Shown: positions 16,140 through 24,106, counted from the first letter of the stretch. The stretch: 64,000 nucleotides of DNA from an uncultured Pelagimonas sp. (GCA_947497905.1 CANMIH010000003.1:186001-250000), one strand, 5' to 3'. Notes: generated by a model not told the origin, from the sequence alone. Program-made: numbers and translations.

Positions 16140-17266
16140 TATCCTAGCTCCGAAATTTTACGTGTTCCGACGATTTCAAGCCCATAGGCTTCGAGCCCCA
16201 CCACCTTGGGTGTGGGTGAATTGGTCAGCAGTGTCAGCTTCGACAAGCCAAGTGAGGACAGGATCTGAGCCCCAAGCCCATAGCGGCGCAGGGTCTTGGG
16301 CGAGCTGCTTTCGCTCGTCTCAAGATTCATCGAGGTGTCCCGAAGCAACACAACCACACCGCGACCCTCATCTGCCACAGCCTGCATCGCGTGTTCAAAT
16401 TCATGGGCGCGACCTTTGGGACCCGTGCCAACGATGTCCAGCATCGGGTCTTCGGCGTGCATCCGCACCAGCACAGGCGCGTCACCGGAAATATCCCCTT
16501 TGCTGAGAACAATATGCTCATCCCCGTGGGTTTCATCGGTGTAGATTCGCATGTCCCAAGCCCCGCCAAATTCCGAGATAATGGTGGTCTCGTCCTGAAC
16601 TTTGACCAGATTGTCATGGCGGCGGCGATAGGCAATCAGGTCCGAAATGGTGCCAATCTTAAGCCCATGTTTCTGAGCGAAAGGCACCAGTTCAGGCAAC
16701 CGGGCCATTGTGCCATCGTCGTTCATGATTTCGCAGATCACACCCGCCGGGTTCAGCCCCGCGAGACGCGACACATCAACCGCTGCTTCGGTATGGCCGG
16801 CCCGCACAAGAACGCCGCCTGCTTTCGCCCGCAGCGGAAACACATGGCCCGGCGTGGCGATGTCCGCTTCACCCTTGGAGGCGTCAATAGCCACGGCAAC
16901 CGTGCGTGCGCGGTCAGCGGCAGAGATCCCGGTGGTCACCCCTTCGCGCGCTTCGATCGAGGTGGTGAAGGCGGTTTCGTGACGCGACGAATTGTTGGTC
17001 GACATCAACTGAAGCCCCAACTCCTCGATCCGGGTTGAAGTCATCGCCAGACAGATCAACCCACGGCCATAAAGCGCCATAAAATTGATCGCATCAGGAG
17101 TGGCCCATTGCGCCGGAATCACCAGATCGCCTTCGTTTTCGCGATCTTCGTGATCGACCAGAATAAACATGCGCCCATTCCGAGCCTCTTCGATGATCTC
17201 TTCCGCCGAAGAAATGGCGTCGCGCAGATTTTCTTCCACCGGACCGGGCGTTTCGTAGTCAACCAT
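16139..17266 (-). CDS. ribBA: 3,4-dihydroxy-2-butanone-4-phosphate synthase with degenerate GTP cyclohydrolase II domain
   Basis: A 375-aa two-domain protein. The N-terminal DHBP synthase is intact (VDHEDRENEGDLVIPA, STNNSSRHETAFT, and the VLVRAGHTEAAVDVSRLAG active-site segment). The C-terminal half is homologous to GTP cyclohydrolase II (HIVLSKGDISGDAPVLVRMH), but where RibA has three zinc-binding cysteines (HSEC..CDCG) it reads HAEDPMLDIVGTGPKG, with none. It is therefore probably a RibB enzyme with a non-catalytic RibA-like domain, and a true ribA should exist elsewhere. AAGGAGG lies before the ATG. No FMN riboswitch is seen in the short leader. Confidence 0.9.
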   Translation of the reverse strand: MVDYETPGPVEENLRDAISSAEEIIEEARNGRMFILVDHEDRENEGDLVIPAQWATPDAINFMALYGRGLICLAMTSTRIEELGLQLMSTNNSSRHETAFTTSIEAREGVTTGISAADRARTVAVAIDASKGEADIATPGHVFPLRAKAGGVLVRAGHTEAAVDVSRLAGLNPAGVICEIMNDDGTMARLPELVPFAQKHGLKIGTISDLIAYRRRHDNLVKVQDETTIISEFGGAWDMRIYTDETHGDEHIVLSKGDISGDAPVLVRMHAEDPMLDIVGTGPKGRAHEFEHAMQAVADEGRGVVVLLRDTSMNLETSESSSPKTLRRYGLGAQILSSLGLSKLTLLTNSPTPKVVGLEAYGLEIVGTRKISELG

Positions 17267-17374
17267 GTTGCCTCCTTCGCGGCGTCATATCCGTCCGCGC
17301 GTCTGGGTCTCAGATCAAAGCAGGTCAAGATGCGCCTGCTGATCCGCTTGTACTATCAAGTCACAAAGAAAAGG

Positions 17375-17677
17375 TCAGTCGAAAAAATCTTCGATCAGAT
17401 CAAAGGCTTCTCCAAACAGACTTTTGGTAAAGCTCTTCGATTTCTTCTTTTTCTTCACTTTGCTGGGTTTGCCATAGCCGACTTTCGCGGCTTTGTTTTT
17501 TTTGAGCTTTTTGGTTTTCACCTTCCCTGAGGGATGCTCGGCATCTTCTTTCAAACGCTTCATATTATGAAGCGGAGCGCCGCAAGAGGCGCAACACAGC
17601 TCGTGGCGATCCGGGGTCAGCACCAAAGCGGTACGGGCCCCGCAGTAACAGCAGCTGGCAATGGTCGTATTGGTCAT
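17375..17677 (-). CDS. small zinc-ribbon protein with lysine-rich linker
   Basis: A 100-aa protein. Two CxxC pairs, CCYCG (about residue 9) and CCASCG (about 31), form a probable N-terminal zinc ribbon. A very lysine-rich segment follows (about residues 50-82, including KKLKKNKAAK and KKKKKSKSF), then an acidic tail (EAFDLIEDFFD). The composition suggests nucleic-acid or ribosome association, which is inference only. GGAGGG lies five bases before the ATG at 17677. An upstream in-frame start at 17710 is less likely. It sits between rlmB and ribBA. Confidence 0.78.
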   Translation of the reverse strand: MTNTTIASCCYCGARTALVLTPDRHELCCASCGAPLHNMKRLKEDAEHPSGKVKTKKLKKNKAAKVGYGKPSKVKKKKKSKSFTKSLFGEAFDLIEDFFD

Positions 17678-17731
17678 GAAACCCTCCTCCCCCAGATCTA
17701 TGATGCCCAAGCGTTTATAAAAGGGTCACGA

Positions 17732-18511
17732 TCACGGTCTTGCGGCATAAAGCGCAACCGCAGCCGCATTGGACACGTTGAGCGACCCGAAACTGCCCGC
17801 GAAATCGATCCGCACCAGCTGATCAACGGTTTCCTTGGTTTTTGGACGCAGTCCGGGGCCTTCGGCACCAAGGACCAGTGCGATGGGCTGATCTTTCCGA
17901 CCTTCCAGTGCCTCTTCGATGGTTTGCTCTGCTTCCCCATCCAATCCAAACACCACATAACCCATGCGCTGAAGCTCGGTGATGGAATCTGCGAGGTTAC
18001 GCACACGCAGGTAGGGTTGCCGTTCAAGTGCCCCGCTGGCGGTTTTTGCCAAAGCTCCGGTTTCCGGTGCCGCGTGATGGCGCATGCCAATTACGGCCTG
18101 CGCCCCAAAAACTTCGGCAGACCGCAGAATCGCACCAACATTGTGGGGGTCACTGACACGATCGAGCAGAATCAATCGCTGGGGTGCGTCACCTGGCGTG
18201 ATGGCCACATCCTCAAGACGCCCCCAATCGAGAGGCTTCACTTCGAGTGCTGCACCTTGATGCACAGAATTCGGATCAATCGGTGCTTTGAAACGGCGCG
18301 GGTCCTGAATTTCTGGCTCCATTCCTGATTCTTTTACCGCATCCGACAGTTTTTCGGCGGCATTTGGGGTCAGAATCAAACGAATCCGATCACGTTTGGG
18401 GTTCATCAGCGCGTCCCGCACCGCATGCAGACCAAACAACCAGACCGTTTCTGACTTTGCGGCCCGCTTATCCTGCTCTTTTTTGATCACCCAATCCGGT
18501 TTTTTCGCCAT
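17732..18511 (-). CDS. rlmB: 23S rRNA (guanosine-2'-O)-methyltransferase RlmB
   Basis: SPOUT-class (SpoU/TrmH) methyltransferase of 259 aa that 2'-O-methylates G2251 of 23S rRNA in E. coli. The N-terminal substrate domain contains WLFGLHAVRDALMNP. The knotted SAM domain shows LDRVSDPHNVGAILRSAEVFG, LVLGAEGPGLRP and the closing GSLNVSNAAAVALY. Lysine-rich N-terminus. It is divergent from tRNA-Tyr. Another TrmH-family target is possible but less likely. Confidence 0.92.
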   Translation of the reverse strand: MAKKPDWVIKKEQDKRAAKSETVWLFGLHAVRDALMNPKRDRIRLILTPNAAEKLSDAVKESGMEPEIQDPRRFKAPIDPNSVHQGAALEVKPLDWGRLEDVAITPGDAPQRLILLDRVSDPHNVGAILRSAEVFGAQAVIGMRHHAAPETGALAKTASGALERQPYLRVRNLADSITELQRMGYVVFGLDGEAEQTIEEALEGRKDQPIALVLGAEGPGLRPKTKETVDQLVRIDFAGSFGSLNVSNAAAVALYAARP

Positions 18512-18580
18512 GATACCCGCCTTTTTCTATCAGAAGCCCTCCTTGCACCCATGTTCTGTCAGTCGCAAGAAATTTTCCTG

Positions 18581-18609
18581 TTGACGCCCCCCGAAGCTCG
18601 CACTAAACA
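18581..18609 (+). promoter_or_regulatory. promoter of tRNA-Tyr
   Basis: TTGACG at 18581-18586 and TAAACA at 18604-18609 with a 17-bp spacer. The tRNA begins 31 bp downstream, leaving a short precursor leader. Confidence 0.6.
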
Positions 18610-18640
18610 CCGCTCCACGCTGTCTAGCACAGCAAACGGT

Positions 18641-18724
18641 GGGCGACAGGCCGCAAGGTGTGGCAGGGGACTGTAACTCCCTCGAGGCGACTCACGCCTG
18701 GTTCGATTCCAGGGTCGCCCACCA
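18641..18724 (+). tRNA. tRNA-Tyr (anticodon GTA)
   Basis: An 84-nt class II tRNA with encoded CCA: acceptor GGGCGAC/GTCGCCC, D-stem GCC/GGC, anticodon loop CTGTAAC, long variable arm with stem GAG-GCGA-CTC, and T-arm CCTGG-TTCGATT-CCAGG. Class II variable arm plus GTA anticodon identify tRNA-Tyr. Confidence 0.97.
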
Positions 18725-18865
18725 TTTTCTCTCAGAGATAACAATGACTTGAGACGCAACCGCCCCCGGGCGGACTGCGTTTTGTCTATCCTGCGCTCTT
18801 GACCCGGAGCGTAAAAAGCCCCAGCGTTTTGGGTATCGTTCAAGGGGATTTGCACCATTCGAGCT

Positions 18866-19244
18866 GTGTTGAATATCATCTGGGCTCTGACGCTCTTTTT
18901 TGCGGTCGCGGGGGCAAGTGACGCGGCAGAGGTCTGCGATTCACATGCTTTCATGACCGAATCTCAGATGATCCAGGAAATGATTCCCGACGTCAGCCTT
19001 TTCACAGAAGGTTCGGGCCGTGCTTGCGCCGAATCCCCCCGCCATTGCGCGCCCTGTTTGCTCAATACCGCACTCGAATCATCACCACGGGCACGTCATT
19101 TTCATCCTCGGGTCGGAAAATTGGCTTGGCGGCCCCAAACGCCTCTCATCGACGATCAATCTCCTCTGCCAGATCCGCCGCCGCCCCGCATTTGACGCGA
19201 TCAGATTCATCCGATCTCACGTCAAACTGCAGGAAGTCCAATGA
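18866..19244 (+). pseudogene. small exported-protein gene with an apparent frameshift
   Basis: Two frames together look like one gene. From GTG 18866 the first frame encodes a signal-peptide-like start (NIIWALTLFFAVAGASDAA) and about 30 more plausible residues, then turns proline/arginine-rich with weak codon bias. A second frame, open from 18984, has strong GC third positions and ends in TGA at 19244, overlapping the cytochrome c ATG (19241) as coupled genes do. A one-base shift near 18985-19030 would join them (about 126 aa). Alternatively GTG 19020, with GAAGG eight bases upstream, starts a 74-aa protein. No family recognised. Confidence 0.45.
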
Positions 19245-19672
19245 AACGATCCCAAATGATCACCGCAATCGCGGTGCCTTTGGCTACGGCCGCATTCTAT
19301 CTGTCTCAACGTCCGGAAGCGACAGATACCGCTCTTCCACCTGCTCCGGGGGCCCCTTTGGTTCAGGTCACGATGCCAGACACCCTCTCGGCGCAGGCGA
19401 AACTCGGTAAAACCGCCTTTGAGGCGGCCTGTGCCGCCTGTCATGGTGATAAGGCCGATGGTCGCAGCGAAATGGGCCCCCCTTTGATCCACAAGATCTA
19501 CGAGCCCTCTCACCATGGCGACGCAGCCTTCTTTCGGGCTGCAGCCCTCGGAGTGCGCGCGCATCATTGGCCTTTTGGCGATATGCCACCACAAAGTCAT
19601 TTGACCCGTGCCGAGGTCCAAAGCATCATCACCTATCTCCGGGCCGTCCAACGCGCCAATGGCATCCACTAA
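19241..19672 (+). CDS. class I cytochrome c
   Basis: A 143-aa c-type cytochrome with one haem site CAACH (Cys64, Cys67, His68) and a probable Met ligand in GDMPPQSHL. The N-terminus (MKRSQMITAIAVPLATAAFY) is a signal or uncleaved anchor, placing it in the periplasm or on the inner-membrane face. Its ATG overlaps the preceding stop by 4 bp, and cytochrome c' follows after 11 bp: a three-gene unit. The electron partner is unknown. AGGAAG precedes the start. Confidence 0.9.
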   Translation: MKRSQMITAIAVPLATAAFYLSQRPEATDTALPPAPGAPLVQVTMPDTLSAQAKLGKTAFEAACAACHGDKADGRSEMGPPLIHKIYEPSHHGDAAFFRAAALGVRAHHWPFGDMPPQSHLTRAEVQSIITYLRAVQRANGIH

Positions 19673-19683
19673 AAGGAAATCTG

Positions 19684-20130
19684 ATGTCGTATAGCAAAAC
19701 TTTTCGCCTCACGAGTCTCGCGCTTGGTCTCACCGCAGGCGTGGCCCTTGCCCATTCTGGGGTGCAAAACCCCGCCGTGATGGCACGCATGGTCAACATG
19801 TCCTCCATCGCAGATCAGATGAAGGTTCTGGGTGCGATGGCCAAAGGACAATCTGACTTCGAACTCTCAACGGCCCAGACCGCGCTAAAGGAAATCTCAC
19901 TCTTGTCTGGCGCCACACAGGCCCATTTTACCGCCCCTGAAACTGATCCAAAATCTGAGGCCCGCCCTGAAATCTGGACCAGTTTCGAAGACTTCACCAA
20001 ACGGTCTAAAGATCTTGAAGCATTGGCACTGGGTTTGGCGGGTTCTGTGACCGATCTGGAGACACTGCGCGCCGGAATGGGCCAGCTTGGGGCCTCCTGC
20101 AAGGCCTGTCATAGCCAGTATCGAGAGTAA
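19684..20130 (+). CDS. cytochrome c'-type (four-helix) protein
   Basis: A 148-aa periplasmic cytochrome of the c'/c-556 group. Signal peptide (MSYSKTFRLTSLALGLTAGV, cleavage near ALAHS), helical body, and the haem motif CKACH just before the C-terminus, as usual in this family. Members bind NO or act in electron transfer; the role here is not readable. AAAAGGA lies six bases before the ATG. Last gene of the small cytochrome cluster; it faces the flagellin genes across a terminator. Confidence 0.9.
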   Translation: MSYSKTFRLTSLALGLTAGVALAHSGVQNPAVMARMVNMSSIADQMKVLGAMAKGQSDFELSTAQTALKEISLLSGATQAHFTAPETDPKSEARPEIWTSFEDFTKRSKDLEALALGLAGSVTDLETLRAGMGQLGASCKACHSQYRE

Positions 20131-20142
20131 CCTCAGACACGC

Positions 20143-20170
20143 AAAAACCGGCCACCCTAGGTGTCCGGCT
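20143..20170 (-). terminator. terminator distal to the first flagellin gene
   Basis: On the minus strand a 10-bp stem with one mismatch (GCCGGACACC / GGTGGCCGGT, loop TAGG) is followed by TTTTT. It lies 80-110 bp after the flagellin stop. In the plus direction the tail is not T-rich. Confidence 0.65.
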
Positions 20171-20210
20171 TCGCGAGAGAGAGAATTTACGAGAGCAGAT
20201 ACATCTGTGT

Positions 20211-20242
20211 GATCTCCGCCCAAGCGGTCTTGGGCGGAGATC
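20211..20242. repeat. perfect 14-bp inverted repeat right after the flagellin stop
   Basis: GATCTCCGCCCAAG, loop CGGT, then its exact reverse complement, starting 8 bp after the stop codon of the flagellin at 20250. No U-tract follows, so it is more likely an mRNA 3'-stabilising or exonuclease-blocking hairpin than the terminator itself. The second flagellin has a comparable hairpin at 21746-21775. Confidence 0.7.
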
Positions 20243-20249
20243 ATTTGGT

Positions 20250-21473
20250 TTAGCGGAACAGGCTCAGTAGCTGCTGTGGCGCACTATTGGCCATCGAGAG
20301 CGACTGAACTGCCAGCTGCTGCTGCACCTGCAGCGCCTTCAGTTTCGCCGAAGCCTCTTCCATATCGGTGTCCACAAGCGCACCAATGCCGGACTTGAGG
20401 TTGTTCGACAGCTTGTCAACAAAGTCAGACTGGGTTTCCAGACGCCCCTGTGCCGAACCGAACGAGGCCGCCGCATCGATTGAGCCTTGGATCATACCTT
20501 CGATGGCCCCAAGCGCCGCTTCGGTGCCATTGTCGGTGGTCACATCGATTTTCGACAGCAGTTCAAGCGAGCCACCGATGGTGCCATCGGTTTCAGACGC
20601 CGCGGACTGCGTTGCTTCGGCGGTTGCAACGGTGATGCTCGCGCCGCTGTTGTTGGTCATATCGATCTGACCTGCGGTGGTGCCGTTTTCTGCAAAGGTC
20701 ACGTCGATACCATCTGCCTGAGCCTGGAAGTTCAGTCGCGCGACCATCTGATCGGTCACGTCCTGAAGTGTGTCACCCTCACGGGCAACATAGGCCACAT
20801 CAGCAGAGAACCCCATACCGCCGCCAGAGGCCAACTCATAGGAATTACCCGCAGCAGGTGTACCGGTCACGGTCATGACTGCACCAGTTGCAGCGTCAGC
20901 AACAGCGCTGTTTGAGCCGATATTCGATCCCATCGTACCTGCAGTCGACGCCCCTGTGCCAAGGTCTTGCTTAGAAATATTGATGTCCGAGGCGGATACA
21001 CCCGACGAGTTGCGGTCGAGCGATGCCAGAACATTGACACTGCCAGAGCCAGACGTTGTTTCGGTGTTTTGCAGAAGATTTGCGCCGTTGAACGACGCGG
21101 CCGCGACAATCGAACCGATCTGATCACGCAGCGATTCGATGTCCGCCTGGATTTTGTCACGGTCAACGTTCTCTTCCTGAGCGGCGACGATCTTGCCCTT
21201 CACTTCGGTCAGAAGGTCGGTCACGGTTTCCGCACCCATGCGCGCCACGGACACGGTGGACTGGCCAAGCGAGAGGCTCTCAGAGATTTTTTGAAACCCC
21301 TGCACATCGGCCTCCATCGCCTTCGAAATCGCCCAAGCCGCCGCGTCATCAGCGGAAGAGGAAACTTTTTTACCGGTCGAAATTTGATACTGCGTGTTCT
21401 CGATACCCATGTTGATGGATTTGAGTGTCGCCAGTGCAGTGGTTGCACCGTTGTTGGTCAGAATGCTGGACAT
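20250..21473 (-). CDS. flagellin (paralogue 1)
   Basis: Filament protein of 407 aa. The N-terminal D0/D1 domain begins MSSILTNNGATTALATLKSI and the C-terminal helix ends NSAPQQLLSLFR; both are nearly identical to the second flagellin. The central part (about residues 165-315), which forms the exposed surface, differs. GAAGG lies about eight bases before the ATG at 21473. Longer upstream frames are excluded because they run into the conserved leader. It is exported by the flagellar apparatus, whose genes are not in this window. Confidence 0.96.
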   Translation of the reverse strand: MSSILTNNGATTALATLKSINMGIENTQYQISTGKKVSSSADDAAAWAISKAMEADVQGFQKISESLSLGQSTVSVARMGAETVTDLLTEVKGKIVAAQEENVDRDKIQADIESLRDQIGSIVAAASFNGANLLQNTETTSGSGSVNVLASLDRNSSGVSASDINISKQDLGTGASTAGTMGSNIGSNSAVADAATGAVMTVTGTPAAGNSYELASGGGMGFSADVAYVAREGDTLQDVTDQMVARLNFQAQADGIDVTFAENGTTAGQIDMTNNSGASITVATAEATQSAASETDGTIGGSLELLSKIDVTTDNGTEAALGAIEGMIQGSIDAAASFGSAQGRLETQSDFVDKLSNNLKSGIGALVDTDMEEASAKLKALQVQQQLAVQSLSMANSAPQQLLSLFR

Positions 21474-21590
21474 GTTTTGCGCCTTCATTTTGCACAGCGC
21501 TTCTGCGCGGGATGTGCCCACCTTGGGCCAAAGACGTCTTTTGACGATGCAGAGGACACCGGCCGCTCCGCGCCACTCTAAGGAGTGCGG
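21474..21590 (-). promoter_or_regulatory. structured 5' leader of flagellin 1
   Basis: Four short hairpins lie in order upstream of the start: GCGC-TTCT-GCGC (21497-21508), GCCCA-CCT-TGGGC (21516-21528), CGTC-TTTT-GACG (21535-21546) and CACTC-TAAG-GAGTG (21574-21587), as read on the plus strand. The same four occur in the same order and spacing before flagellin 2 (23115-23203), with loop changes and one covarying base pair. This suggests a conserved RNA regulatory leader, perhaps a site for flagellar post-transcriptional control (FlbT-like). Confidence 0.65.
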
Positions 21591-21709
21591 CTTAACTTTT
21601 GCCCCCTAAACGTTAAGCCCGCTTTAAGAGTTTCCGGCACTGCTCTGACCATTTTCTGGCGCAAATAGGGCACCGACAAATTCAATAAAAACAGTCATAT
21701 AACCAAGAA

Positions 21710-21739
21710 AAATGGGCCGCTTTTGCAAGCGGCCCATTT
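21710..21739 (-). terminator. terminator of flagellin 2
   Basis: A 13-bp perfect stem (AAATGGGCCGCTT / AAGCGGCCCATTT, loop TTGC as read on plus). On the minus strand the stem is followed by TTTTTCTTGGTTAT. It lies about 55-80 bp after the flagellin 2 stop and separates the two flagellin transcripts. Confidence 0.88.
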
Positions 21740-21745
21740 GAGGAT

Positions 21746-21775
21746 GCTGCCTCATCTGTTAACAGATGAAGCAGC
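21746..21775. repeat. hairpin right after the flagellin 2 stop
   Basis: GCTGC-C-TCATCTG, loop TTAA, CAGATGA-A-GCAGC: a 12-bp stem with one internal mismatch, 15 bp after the stop codon and just before the true terminator. It matches the arrangement downstream of flagellin 1 (20211-20242) though the sequences differ. Likely an mRNA 3'-end stabiliser. Confidence 0.6.
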
Positions 21776-21790
21776 GCATTTTCACTTAAG

Positions 21791-23089
21791 TTAGCGGAAC
21801 AGGCTCAGAAGCTGCTGTGGGGCGCTGTTCGCCATCGACAGCGATTGAACCGCAAGCTGCTGCTGCACCTGCAACGCCTTCAGTTTCGCAGAAGCCTCTT
21901 CCATATCGGTGTCCACAAGCGCACCGATACCCGATTTGAGACTACCCGAAAGCTTGTCAACAAAGTCGGACTGGGTTTCCAGACGACCCTGTGCTGAACC
22001 AAACGATGCAGCCGCATCAATCGAGGTCTGGATGAGACCTTCGATTTCGGTCAGAGCAGAATCGACACCGGCGTCTGTGGTGACATCAATGCCCGCTAGA
22101 TCTTCGAGGCCGCCACCCACGGTGTTGCTCGCGTCCGCGCCCAAAGTCGACACGGTCACGGCCAAAGTGTCCGTCCCGTCAGTTACGGTCGAAGAGATGC
22201 TAAGGCCATTACCGCTGGCCGAGATCGACAAAGTGCTGGCGTCGATATTGTTATCCGAGGCATAGGTTTCCCACTTGGATTGAAGCGCCTTAGCAACATC
22301 CGCCGCAGTATCCCCATCACGAGCCACATAAGCGAGGTCAGAAGCCGCCATTTGCGCCTGGGTGTTCGCCGAAGCAGCGGTGGTGCGCATATCAGCCTGG
22401 GTAAACGACGAATCATCAGCGTCAGTACCGAAGATCTGCAGATCAAAGGCCGCGCCGGCCTCGACGGTCAGGCTGCTCATATCGATAGTACGGCTCTGCG
22501 TAGCATCCAAGGTGGCTGTTGCGCCTGCAGCGGCAAAGGTACCGCCAGTGGACGCGATCGCCTGCGCCTGTGTACCTAGATCTTGTTTGCGTACCGCAAT
22601 GTCCGAAGCCGACACACCTGTGGTCGAACGATCGAGAGAGGCGAGTACATTGACTGTGCCCGAACCTGCGGTCTGATCGGTGTTCTGCAACAGGTTGGCG
22701 CCATTGAACGAAGCCGCGGCGACGATCGAGCCAATCTGTTCGCGCAGCGAGCTGATGTCAGCCTGAATCTTGTCCCGATCCACGTTCTCTTCCTGAGCGG
22801 CAACGATTTTGCCTTTCACCTCAGTCAGAAGCTCGGTCACGGTTTCTGCGCCCATGCGGGCAACGGATACGGTCGACTGGCCGAGCGAGAGGCTTTCCGA
22901 GATCTTCTCAAAACCGGCCACATCTGCTTCCATGGCTTTCGAAATAGCCCAAGAGGCCGCGTTATCCGCTGCAGAGTGGACCTTTTTACCGGTCGAGATC
23001 TGGTACTGAGTCCCTTCGATGCTAGCGTTGATCGACTTCAGAGTGGCCAGTGCGGTGGTTGCACCATTGTTGGTCAGAATACTGGACAT
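21791..23089 (-). CDS. flagellin (paralogue 2)
   Basis: Filament protein of 432 aa, tandem copy of the gene at 20250. The first about 165 residues and the last about 90 are almost identical to paralogue 1, including MSSILTNNGATTALATLKSI and the terminal NSAPQQLLSLFR. The central, surface-exposed region is about 25 residues longer and divergent (rich in Ala, Ser, Thr and Asp). AAGGCG lies about eight bases before the ATG. Its own leader, 3' hairpin and terminator make it an independent transcription unit. Confidence 0.96.
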   Translation of the reverse strand: MSSILTNNGATTALATLKSINASIEGTQYQISTGKKVHSAADNAASWAISKAMEADVAGFEKISESLSLGQSTVSVARMGAETVTELLTEVKGKIVAAQEENVDRDKIQADISSLREQIGSIVAAASFNGANLLQNTDQTAGSGTVNVLASLDRSTTGVSASDIAVRKQDLGTQAQAIASTGGTFAAAGATATLDATQSRTIDMSSLTVEAGAAFDLQIFGTDADDSSFTQADMRTTAASANTQAQMAASDLAYVARDGDTAADVAKALQSKWETYASDNNIDASTLSISASGNGLSISSTVTDGTDTLAVTVSTLGADASNTVGGGLEDLAGIDVTTDAGVDSALTEIEGLIQTSIDAAASFGSAQGRLETQSDFVDKLSGSLKSGIGALVDTDMEEASAKLKALQVQQQLAVQSLSMANSAPQQLLSLFR

Positions 23090-23210
23090 AGTTGCGCCTT
23101 TTCATGTTCTGAAAGCGCTTCTGCGCAGGATCGCCCATCATGGGCCCATCGGCGTCTTTTGACGTTGCGCGGGCATTGACCCAGCGCGCCACTTCAACAA
23201 GTGCAGGCCT
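23090..23210 (-). promoter_or_regulatory. structured 5' leader of flagellin 2
   Basis: Four hairpins as read on plus: GCGC-TTCT-GCGC (23115-23126), GCCCA-TCA-TGGGC (23133-23145), CGTC-TTTT-GACG (23153-23164) and CACTT-CAAC-AAGTG (23190-23203). Order and spacing match the flagellin 1 leader within two bases. The innermost pair of the last hairpin changes C:G to T:A while pairing is kept. Beyond the hairpins the promoter is not obvious to me. Confidence 0.65.
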
Positions 23211-23314
23211 AAGATGGCCCCCAGGGTATTAATCCGTTTTTAATACTTTACGGCGCGCCACGGGTCATTTTGTGGCCAAAATCAGACATTACCGCCCTAG
23301 GGTTGCAAAGCCCC

Positions 23315-24106
23315 TCACCCCCGTCGCATTCCTCTAAAAAGCATTGTAATTACAAAGAAAATTGCAGCGGAACAGACAATACTTGGGCCCGCCGGCGTAT
23401 CGAAAATCCAGGCCCCCCATAGCCCCGAAATTGCCGCCAAACTGCCCACCACTGCCGCACCTATGACCATCTGTTCAGGGGTGCGCGCCAAAGGCCGGGC
23501 GGCGGCGGCCGGTATAATGAGCAAAGCGCCGATGAGTATGGCACCGACGATCTTGATGGCCACAGCCACCACCAATGCCAAGGCAATCATCAAAACCTGC
23601 TTTTCGCGCTCAGGGTTGATGCCCGAGGCCCAGGCCAAATCTGGCGACAGGGTTGCCGTAAGCAGTTTCTGCCACCGCCAGGCCACCAACCCTCCAACGA
23701 ACGCTGCGCCGCCCCAGATCAAGGCAAGGTCAGATTTGCCAACCGCCAGAACATCTCCAAACAAAAAGGCCTCAAGATCTACGCGCGGGCCATCCACCAT
23801 CGCCACGGCCACCAGACCAATGGCAAGCGCCGCGTGACTGGACACACCCAGCAACATATCCGCGCCCATGCCACGCCCTGTCAGGCGCGCGACTATAAAG
23901 GCCATGGCCAGAGCGATCGACAAGGTGCCCACGAAGATCGGAACCGATAGTGCCAAAGCCAAAGCCACACCGAGGATCGAAGCATGTGCGGTTGCATCGC
24001 CAAAATAGGCCATTCGGCGCCAGACCACAAAAACCCCCAATGGGGCCGCTGCCAAGGCAACACCCACCGCACCCAACGCGGCGCGCACCAGAAAATCATC
24101 AAGCAT
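23315..24106 (-). CDS. znuB: zinc ABC transporter permease ZnuB
   Basis: Inner-membrane permease of 263 aa for Zn2+ uptake, with seven to eight hydrophobic helices and the ABC-3 family segments WRRMAYFGDATAHASILG and IVGAILIGALLIIPAAAA. The ATG at 24106 (MLDDFLVRAALG) overlaps the znuC stop by 8 bp. In-frame ATGs at 24118-24124 are alternatives. Part of the zur-znuC-znuB operon. Works with ZnuA encoded divergently. Confidence 0.93.
   Translation of the reverse strand: MLDDFLVRAALGAVGVALAAAPLGVFVVWRRMAYFGDATAHASILGVALALALSVPIFVGTLSIALAMAFIVARLTGRGMGADMLLGVSSHAALAIGLVAVAMVDGPRVDLEAFLFGDVLAVGKSDLALIWGGAAFVGGLVAWRWQKLLTATLSPDLAWASGINPEREKQVLMIALALVVAVAIKIVGAILIGALLIIPAAAARPLARTPEQMVIGAAVVGSLAAISGLWGAWIFDTPAGPSIVCSAAIFFVITMLFRGMRRG

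Noticed and set aside
17267-17374. FMN riboswitch before ribBA
   Set aside because: The gap is only about 108 bp to the next gene and lacks the conserved RFN element segments; only a Shine-Dalgarno is evident.
20250-23089. Flagellin duplication caused by a mobile element
   Set aside because: The two genes and leaders are similar, but there are no inverted ends, transposase or target-site repeats; simple tandem duplication explains it.
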